Position numbers and translations under genes: made by a program. The notes beneath the pieces are model-generated. The model worked only from the letters and a program-made list of their open reading frames with translations. It made no database searches and was not told where the DNA came from. From Paracoccaceae bacterium (GTDB lineage: Bacteria; Pseudomonadota; Alphaproteobacteria; Rhodobacterales; Rhodobacteraceae): DNA of 10,813 bases. The stretch lies in contig JALVEX010000211.1 in NCBI GenBank assembly GCA_027030435.1, forward strand, positions 1 through 10,813, in the 5' to 3' direction. Of the stretch, positions 6,038 through 10,813 are shown one piece after another (the first letter of the stretch is position 1; each line of letters opens with the position of its first letter).

Positions 6038-6852
6038 TGTTCCAGCCTGTCGTTCCCATGGGCGGATATGCGGGATGGGCCTTTCTGAACCGCACTCTGG
6101 AAAAGCAGGAAACGGCCTTTTCCCGCTCGCCCGAGATCGCCCGCGACATTGCCTATTTCGAAAAGAACATCGGCAGCGTCAATACCGCCGGGGAGCTCGT
6201 GAATGACAGGCGCCTGCTCAAGGTCGCCCTGGGTGCCTTCGGCCTTGGGGACGACATCAACAGCCGCGCCTTCATCCGGAAGATCCTCGAAGAAGGCACC
6301 CTCGCTCCTGATGCGCTGGCAAACAGGCTTGCCGACAAGCGCTATCATGCCTTTTCCAGAGCTTTCGGATTCGGCGATCTCGCCGTTCCGGCCAACAAGG
6401 TGAGCGATTTTGCCGGCAGGATCACGGCTCTTTACAGGGAAAGGCGCTTCGAGGCGGCCATCGGGGAGCAGGACGAAAACATGCGCCTTGCCCTCAATCT
6501 TCGCCGCGATCTCGCCCGGATTGCGGAGAAGGGCACCAGCCCCGATACGAAATGGTATGAGATCATGGGCCAGCCACCCCTGCGCAAGGTGTTCGAAACG
6601 GCCTTCGGCCTGCCTTCCTCATTCGCCACGATCGATATCGACAAGCAGCTCGAAACCTTCCGGGAGCGTGCCGAAAAGGCTTTCGGGAGCAGCGAGATCG
6701 GCCAGTTCACGGACCCGGAAAAGCGTGAAGAGCTGATCCGCCTGTTTCTCCTGAGAGCCGATATCCAGGCCGGGGCCACGGGCAGCACGGGCGGGCAAAC
6801 GGCGCTCACGCTGCTGCAGAGCGCAACACCGCCGCAGCCGCTGAACGGTTGA
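6037..6852 (+). CDS. DUF1217 family flagellar-locus protein
   Basis: This 271-aa protein resembles the DUF1217 family found in alphaproteobacterial flagellar clusters; its biochemical role is not established. It is soluble and mostly helical by composition, with no evident signal peptide, membrane segment or catalytic motif. The motif [LR]-K-V-x3-AFG-L occurs at 61-70 (KVALGAFGL) and 183-192 (KVFETAFGL), with a shorter form FSRAFGFGD at 106-114, indicating internal repetition. The ATG at 6037 is chosen; it overlaps the flbT stop as TGATG. A GTG at 6034 would add one residue and cannot be excluded. Coupling to flaF-flbT implies a function tied to filament assembly or flagellin control, which is inference. 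The 3' end is 23 bp from the convergent fliI stop. Confidence 0.8.
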   Translation: MFQPVVPMGGYAGWAFLNRTLEKQETAFSRSPEIARDIAYFEKNIGSVNTAGELVNDRRLLKVALGAFGLGDDINSRAFIRKILEEGTLAPDALANRLADKRYHAFSRAFGFGDLAVPANKVSDFAGRITALYRERRFEAAIGEQDENMRLALNLRRDLARIAEKGTSPDTKWYEIMGQPPLRKVFETAFGLPSSFATIDIDKQLETFRERAEKAFGSSEIGQFTDPEKREELIRLFLLRADIQAGATGSTGGQTALTLLQSATPPQPLNG

Positions 6853-6875
6853 GGATACTCTTTTCCGATTGCGGC

Positions 6876-8225
6876 TCAGGAATCCGCGCCGGCCGCTTCA
6901 TCATCCGCCACGGCAAGGCATTCCGCCAGCCTGGCAAAGCTCTCGGCAATTCCTCCTGGCGCCGTCGAGGCCAGAAAGGCATCAAGCTTCGGCCATATCC
7001 GGATGGCCGCGTCGATTTCCCGGTCCGAACCATCGGCATAAAGCCCGGCCTGGATCATCAGTTCCGCCTTTTCATATGCGCCGAGATATCTGCGGGCATC
7101 GGAAATGAGCCTGTTTTCCTCGGGCGTTGCCGCATCCGGCAGGCTGCGCGAAACGCTGCGCAGGAGATCAATGGCGGGGTATCGCCCCCGCTCGGCGATC
7201 CTGCGATCCATGACGACATGCCCGTCCAGCACCCCCCGCAGTACATCCGCAACCGGCTCCTCCATGTCCGAACCGGCAACCAGCACGGTAAAGACGGCCG
7301 TGATATCGCCCATGTTATCGGCCCCCGGCCCGGCACGCTCGCACAGCTGCATGATCTGATGCGCCATCGAGGGCGGATAGCCCCGCAGCGATGCCGCCTC
7401 GCCCGACATCAGCGCAATCTCGCGATGTGCCTCGGCAAAGCGGGTGACGGAATCCGCCAGCAAAAGCACATGCGCGCCCTGATCCCTGAAATGCTCGGCG
7501 ATGCTCATGGCGGCCCAGGCGCATCTCCTGCGCACCGCGGCGGATTGATCCGACGTCGCCGCCACGACGACCGAGCGCGCGAGCCCCCTGGCGCCGAGCA
7601 CCTTTTCCACGAATTCCCGGACTTCCCGCCCCCGCTCGCCGATCATGGCAATCACGACGACATCGGCCTCCACGGCCCGGGCAAACTGTGCAAGCAGGCT
7701 CGATTTTCCCACGCCAGACCCGGCAAAAAGGCCGATCCTCTGCCCGCGCACGAGGGGAAGGAGCGTGTTGAAAACGGCCGTGCCCGTTTCCAGCCGTTCG
7801 CCCAGCGCGCGGCGGCGGGCTGGCGGGGGCGGAGAGGCCCGCAGGGGCCTGGCCGCGGGGCCGCGCAGGAGCGGCCGCCCATCGAGCGGCTGGCCGGCCG
7901 GATCCACGATCCGCCCGATCCAGCTTTCATGCGGCGCGATGCTGACCGGCCCCATCAGGATCACCCGATCGCCGATCAGGATGCCCTCGGGCGGGCTGTC
8001 GGGCAGGATCGAGACGGATCCGCCATCAAGGGCCGTTACCTCGCCATGCACCCGCCCGCCGCTGCGCGCGCGGATCTCCACCTGATCGCCGATCGAGGCG
8101 CAACGGGAAAGCCCGCGCGCCAGGATCTGCCCTCCGCTGATTTCGCTTACCCTTCCCACATCATGCACCGGATCGAGGGCGGCGATTTCGGCGGTGAGGC
8201 ATTCAAGCCCGGGATATGACGGCAT
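6876..8225 (-). CDS. fliI: Flagellar type III export ATPase FliI
   Basis: FliI is the cytoplasmic hexameric ATPase, homologous to F1-beta, that energises delivery of flagellar proteins to the export gate. The 449-aa protein has an N-terminal beta-barrel domain (about 20-95), a Pro/Arg-rich linker (127-141), Walker A AGSGVGKSS (168-176, K174), the catalytic-glutamate motif MIGERGREVREF (E197), Walker B HVLLLADSVTRFAEAHRE (D258), and GYPPSMAHQIMQLCERAG (282-299). The ATG at 8225 is chosen because AGGAG lies about 7 bases upstream on its strand and the protein starts MPSYPGLECL; the open frame back to 8351 overlaps flgB. It is transcribed away from flgB and toward the DUF1217 gene, so it is not in the rod operon, and no fliH or fliJ is adjacent. 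F1 or virulence-type ATPase is excluded by the flagellar context. Confidence 0.95.
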   Translation of the reverse strand: MPSYPGLECLTAEIAALDPVHDVGRVSEISGGQILARGLSRCASIGDQVEIRARSGGRVHGEVTALDGGSVSILPDSPPEGILIGDRVILMGPVSIAPHESWIGRIVDPAGQPLDGRPLLRGPAARPLRASPPPPARRRALGERLETGTAVFNTLLPLVRGQRIGLFAGSGVGKSSLLAQFARAVEADVVVIAMIGERGREVREFVEKVLGARGLARSVVVAATSDQSAAVRRRCAWAAMSIAEHFRDQGAHVLLLADSVTRFAEAHREIALMSGEAASLRGYPPSMAHQIMQLCERAGPGADNMGDITAVFTVLVAGSDMEEPVADVLRGVLDGHVVMDRRIAERGRYPAIDLLRSVSRSLPDAATPEENRLISDARRYLGAYEKAELMIQAGLYADGSDREIDAAIRIWPKLDAFLASTAPGGIAESFARLAECLAVADDEAAGADS

Positions 8226-8272
8226 CGGTTTCTCCTGATGTTCTCTGCAAACCATTTCTAAAGGAATCACCA

Positions 8273-8287
8273 TTAAGGCTTGGTTGA
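8273..8287. promoter_or_regulatory. Candidate CtrA-binding site in the divergent fliI / flgB promoter gap
   Basis: TTAA-N7-TTGA at 8273-8287 differs from the CtrA consensus TTAA-N7-TTAA at one base. It lies in the 85-bp gap (8226-8310) between fliI and flgB. The site ends 23 bases before the flgB ATG and lies 48 bases before the fliI ATG. That spacing would suit the -35 region of fliI, or a very short flgB leader. ACCATT is repeated at 8251-8256 and 8269-8274. The gap is much more AT-rich than its surroundings. Binding is inferred. Confidence 0.5.
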
Positions 8288-8310
8288 AGCCAATCGAGGG
8301 AGAAGCCCCG

Positions 8311-8700
8311 ATGTTTGAAAAACTGGAAGTATTCCAAATGGCCGGCGCCATGGCGAAACACGCCGCCGCACGTCAGGCCCTGATCGCCGAGAATGTCGCC
8401 CAGGCCGATACGCCGGGCTACAAGGCCCGCGATATCGCCCCCTTTTCCGAAACCTACGAAAACCGTTCCGATCCGCTGCCCATGCGCGCCACGCGCAAGG
8501 GGCACATTACCGATGCCGGTTTGCCGCAATACCGGGTCATCGAAACGTCCGGGGAGGGAAGCGAATCCCCCAACGGCAATTCCGTATCGCTCGAAACCGA
8601 GATGATGAAATCCGCTTTCGTCCGTCAGGAGCATGACATGGCGCTCGCCATCTACAAGAGCGCGCTTGGCGTCCTGCGCAGCAGCCTCGGCAGGCGATAG
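8311..8700 (+). CDS. flgB: Flagellar basal-body proximal rod protein FlgB
   Basis: FlgB is the most membrane-proximal rod subunit, exported by the flagellar type III apparatus. The 129-aa protein has the rod N-terminal signature AENVAQADTPGYKARDIAPF (26-45) and the FlgB C-terminal motif PNGNSVSLETEMMK (87-100) followed by the amphipathic helix IYKSALGVLRSSLG. There is no cleaved signal peptide, as expected. The ATG at 8311 is chosen because GGAGA lies 7 bases upstream and it gives MFEKLEVFQM; an in-frame TTG at 8284 overlaps the CtrA-like site. It is the first gene of the operon flgB-flgC-fliE-fliQ-flgF-flgG. Confidence 0.94.
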   Translation: MFEKLEVFQMAGAMAKHAAARQALIAENVAQADTPGYKARDIAPFSETYENRSDPLPMRATRKGHITDAGLPQYRVIETSGEGSESPNGNSVSLETEMMKSAFVRQEHDMALAIYKSALGVLRSSLGRR

Positions 8701-8712
8701 GAGGGATGCAGG

Positions 8713-9105
8713 ATGAGTGATCTTCTCAGGACGATGGCGGTTTCGGCCAGCGGCATGCGCGCCCAGGCCACCCGCCTGCGCTACACATCGGAAAACATCG
8801 CCAACACGGATACCCCCGGATACCACCGCAAGATGGCGGTGTTCGAAGAACAGGTTGAAGGGGGGCGACGCACGGGTGAAGTGCGGACGGGGCCAGTGAA
8901 GCTGGACATGTCCGCATTGCAGCGGATCTACGATCCCTCGAACCCGCTTGCGGATGAAACCGGCCATTATGATGGATCGAATGTCGATCTGGTGGTCGAG
9001 ATCGCGGACGCGCGCGAAGCGCAGCGTTCCTATGAGGCAAATCTCAAGATGTTCGATCAGGCGCGCAGAATGTCGCAAAGCCTGCTCGAGCTGCTTCGCC
9101 GTTAG
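8713..9105 (+). CDS. flgC: Flagellar basal-body rod protein FlgC
   Basis: FlgC is a proximal rod subunit that assembles on FlgB and FliE. The 130-aa protein has the usual length, an N-terminal rod helix and signature SASGMRAQATRLRYTSENIANTDTPGY (11-37), and the C-terminal FlgC motif SNVDLVVEIADAREAQRSYEANLKMF (89-114), typical of flagellar axial proteins. AGGAGG overlapping the flgB stop lies 8 bases before the ATG, and the intergenic gap is 12 bp, consistent with co-transcription. A G6 run lies at 8860-8865. Confidence 0.95.
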   Translation: MSDLLRTMAVSASGMRAQATRLRYTSENIANTDTPGYHRKMAVFEEQVEGGRRTGEVRTGPVKLDMSALQRIYDPSNPLADETGHYDGSNVDLVVEIADAREAQRSYEANLKMFDQARRMSQSLLELLRR

Positions 9106-9116
9106 AGGAGGCCAGA

Positions 9117-9407
9117 ATGGATATCAATTCCTCACTCGCTGCCCGGCAATATGCCGCAACCCGCCCGGCGACAGAGCCGAAGCCTGCCGCGGGCGGGGCC
9201 GGCGAAGCCTTCGCCAATGTTGCGAAGGATTTCGCCCAGACCCTGCAACAGGGCGAGGATGCCGCAAAAGGCGCCATGGCCGGAAAGGCCGATCCTCACG
9301 CCCTCGTTCAGGCGCTTGCCCAGACGGAGCTTGCCGTGGAAACGGCCGTTACCGTGCGGGACAAGGTGGTGGAAGCCTATCAGGAAATTCTCAGGATGCC
9401 GGTGTGA
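9117..9407 (+). CDS. fliE: Flagellar hook-basal body complex protein FliE
   Basis: FliE is the small adaptor that joins the MS ring and the rod and is the first substrate exported. The 96-aa protein has a variable Ala/Pro-rich start (1-30) and the conserved C-terminal half: F-A-x-T-L-Q-Q-G-E-x-A-A near 39-50, DPHALVQALAQTELAVETAVTV (59-80), and RDKVVEAYQEILRMPV at the terminus, close to the family ending V-R-[ND]-K-x-V-E-A-Y-Q-E-I-x-R-M-x-[VI]. GAGGAG overlaps the flgC stop, 6 bases before the ATG. fliQ begins two bases after its stop. Confidence 0.93.
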   Translation: MDINSSLAARQYAATRPATEPKPAAGGAGEAFANVAKDFAQTLQQGEDAAKGAMAGKADPHALVQALAQTELAVETAVTVRDKVVEAYQEILRMPV

Positions 9408-9409
9408 TC

Positions 9410-9676
9410 ATGGAAGAAATGGTATTTTACGACACGATGCGCCAGGGCCTGTGGATCGCGGTCAAGATTTCCGCGCCCATCCTCACGGTGGCGCTTCTGG
9501 CGGGCGTCATCGTCGGCCTGTTTCAGGCGCTGACCTCGATCCAGGAAATGACCCTGACCTTCGTTCCGAAAGTGGCTGCCATCCTGATGGTCTTCTGGGC
9601 CTCGATGGGGTTCATGACGCAAACGCTCACAAGCTTTTTCCAGGGGCATCTCATTCCCCTGATCGCGGGGTATTGA
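9410..9676 (+). CDS. fliQ: Flagellar export gate protein FliQ
   Basis: FliQ is an inner-membrane subunit that, with FliP and FliR, forms the helical export gate of the flagellar type III apparatus. The 88-aa protein has two hydrophobic segments (about 14-38 and 52-76) separated by the hallmark LFQALTSIQEMTLTFVPK (37-54). The ATG at 9410 is taken as the start, giving MEEMVFYDTMRQGLWIAV; a second in-frame ATG at 9419 has only a 2-base spacing to GGAAG. Neither start has a strong Shine-Dalgarno, so coupling to fliE, whose stop is two bases upstream, is likely. fliP and fliR are not next to it, as is common in alphaproteobacterial clusters of this type. Confidence 0.94.
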   Translation: MEEMVFYDTMRQGLWIAVKISAPILTVALLAGVIVGLFQALTSIQEMTLTFVPKVAAILMVFWASMGFMTQTLTSFFQGHLIPLIAGY

Positions 9677-9679
9677 GCG

Positions 9680-10396
9680 ATGGAAAACGCGGGTTACACA
9701 ACGCTTACGCGCCAGAGCGGACTCATGGCCGAGATGCGCGTCGTGGCCAACAACCTCGCCAACATGAGCACGACGGGCTATCGGAAGGAAGGGGTGATCT
9801 TTTCTGAATACATCATGCCCGTGCATGATGAAGAGGGTTCTCTCTCCATGGCAACCGCCGAGGTGCGCCGCACGGATCAGCGCCAGGGCCCGATTGCGCA
9901 AACCAACGGAACATTCGATCTTGCGATCGAAGGCGAGGGCTTTTTCCTCGTGGACACGCCCAATGGCCAGCGCCTGACCCGCAACGGCGCCTTCACCCCG
10001 AACGGGGAGGGCGAGCTCGTCAATCCCGACGGATACCGCCTTCTCGATGCCGGCGGCGCCCCGATCTTCATCCCGCCTGATGCGCGCGCCATCTCCATTG
10101 CGCGTGACGGCACTGTGAGCGGCGATGGCAATCCGCTGGCCCAGATCGGGCTTTACCGCCCCTCCGATCCCCTTTCTCTCATTCGAGAGGATGGGGTGCT
10201 GTTTCGCGCGGATGGCGGCTTCGAGCCGATGGAAGAGGCCGCCATGCTGCAAGGCTTTCTGGAGGAATCGAACGTCGATCCGGTGGGCGAGATCACGAGG
10301 ATGATCGAGGTGCAGAGGGCCTATGAACTGGGCCAGAATTTTCTAAATCGGGAAGACGAACGCATTCGCGGTGTTCTGCAGACCCTGGGACGCTGA
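9680..10396 (+). CDS. flgF: Flagellar basal-body rod protein FlgF
   Basis: FlgF is a rod subunit between the proximal and distal rod. The 238-aa protein has the family's normal size. The N-terminal rod signature VVANNLANMSTTGYRKEGVIFSE (21-43) is followed by TNGTFDLAIEGEGFFLVDTPNGQRLTRNGAF (75-105), typical of the FlgE/F/G fold, and the C-terminal axial motif GFLEESNVDPVGEITRMIEVQRAYELGQ (192-219). It begins 3 bases after the fliQ stop with only a weak GGGG upstream. The shorter central region and the start MENAGYTTLTRQSGLMAEM distinguish it from the flgG that follows. A 20-base identity with flgG at the STTGY motif reflects their common origin. Confidence 0.94.
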   Translation: MENAGYTTLTRQSGLMAEMRVVANNLANMSTTGYRKEGVIFSEYIMPVHDEEGSLSMATAEVRRTDQRQGPIAQTNGTFDLAIEGEGFFLVDTPNGQRLTRNGAFTPNGEGELVNPDGYRLLDAGGAPIFIPPDARAISIARDGTVSGDGNPLAQIGLYRPSDPLSLIREDGVLFRADGGFEPMEEAAMLQGFLEESNVDPVGEITRMIEVQRAYELGQNFLNREDERIRGVLQTLGR

Positions 10397-10414
10397 TAGT
10401 ACAGGAGTAACACG

Positions 10415-10813
10415 ATGCAAGCCCTGAAAATTGCCGCCACCGGCATGAGCGCCCAGCAGACGCGGGTCGAGGTGATATCCAACAATCTCGCCAACATGAG
10501 CACGACCGGCTACAATGCCAGGCGCGCCGAATTCGCCGATCTTCATTATCAGCAGATCGCCCGCGCCGGCACGGTCAATGCCGCAGACGGAACAGTCCTG
10601 CCGACAGGCATCCAGATCGGCCTCGGGGTCCGCCCGTCCTCGGTGACCGTTCATCTCGCGCAAGGCGCCCTCTCCCAGACAAACGGTGATCTCGACCTCG
10701 CCATCGAGGGCGCGGGCTTCTTCGAGGTCACTCTGCCGTCCGGCATTTCCGCCTTTACCCGAGACGGCGCCCTCAAACGCTCCGCCGAGGGGCAGATCGT
10801 CACTTCTGACGGC
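10415..10813 (+). CDS. flgG: Flagellar basal-body distal rod protein FlgG, N-terminal half (cut by window edge)
   Basis: The open frame runs 133 codons to the window edge without a stop; complete FlgG is about 260 aa, so roughly half is visible. FlgG forms the long distal rod. The start MQALKIAATGMSAQQTRVEVISNNLANMSTTGYNARRAEF and the following FlgG-specific stretch RAGTVNAADGTVLPTGIQIGLGV (50-72) set it apart from FlgF. The axial core QTNGDLDLAIEGAGFFEVTLPSG (88-110) follows. AGGAG lies 7 bases before the ATG, 18 bp after the flgF stop, so it belongs to the same operon. The next genes are outside the window. Confidence 0.95.
   Translation, partial: MQALKIAATGMSAQQTRVEVISNNLANMSTTGYNARRAEFADLHYQQIARAGTVNAADGTVLPTGIQIGLGVRPSSVTVHLAQGALSQTNGDLDLAIEGAGFFEVTLPSGISAFTRDGALKRSAEGQIVTSDG

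Noticed and set aside
6849..8219. A 456-codon plus-strand open frame opposite fliI
   Set aside because: It is an antisense shadow of fliI, which has all ATPase motifs and a good Shine-Dalgarno. The frame shows no family features.
8284..8310. TTG start adding nine residues to FlgB
   Set aside because: It has no Shine-Dalgarno at proper spacing and overlaps the CtrA-like site. The ATG at 8311 is well placed.
1..10813. Search for tRNA, rRNA, CRISPR arrays, insertion sequences and attachment sites
   Set aside because: No cloverleaf-like segment, spaced direct-repeat array, transposase frame or terminal inverted repeats were recognised by eye. Coding density leaves little room for them.

Overview
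The window is GC-rich, densely coded DNA whose gene content points to an alphaproteobacterium, most likely Rhodobacteraceae or a close relative. The evidence is the flagellin-flaF-flbT arrangement, which is confined to Alphaproteobacteria, a DUF1217 flagellar protein, the fliI / flgB-flgC-fliE-fliQ-flgF-flgG order, and CtrA-like TTAA-N7-TTAA sites at flagellar promoters. Species assignment is not possible from the sequence alone.

Region 1 (1-2589, minus strand) is nitrite assimilation. nirB, the large subunit of NADH-dependent nitrite reductase, is complete. nirD, the small subunit, overlaps it by ATGA and is cut by the left edge. A LysR-family regulator (2717-3619, plus strand) is divergent from nirB. 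The gap between them carries repeated GTTGC half-sites and a T-N11-A palindrome, which suggests this LysR controls nirBD, itself, or both.

Region 2 (3620-6852, plus strand) is the flagellin locus. A 258-bp gap holds hairpins, a CtrA-like repeat and a leader stem-loop. It is followed by flagellin, a strong 9-bp hairpin, and then flaF-flbT-DUF1217, whose starts and stops overlap (ATGA, then TGATG). FlaF and FlbT are known post-transcriptional and export regulators of flagellin, so filament and regulators are encoded together.

Region 3 (6876-10813) is the export and rod block. fliI, the export ATPase, lies on the minus strand, convergent with the DUF1217 gene and divergent from flgB. Across an 85-bp shared promoter gap, flgB-flgC-fliE-fliQ-flgF-flgG (flgG cut by the right edge) run as one tight plus-strand operon encoding the rod, the MS-ring/rod junction and one export-gate subunit.

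No RNA genes, insertion sequences, CRISPR arrays, attachment sites or clear replication features were seen. No gap exceeds 300 bases. I see no undescribed multi-gene system. The most worthwhile leads are the regulatory DNA (nirB/lysR gap, flagellin leader, CtrA-like sites, the hairpin after flagellin) and the poorly understood DUF1217 protein with its repeated AFG motif.
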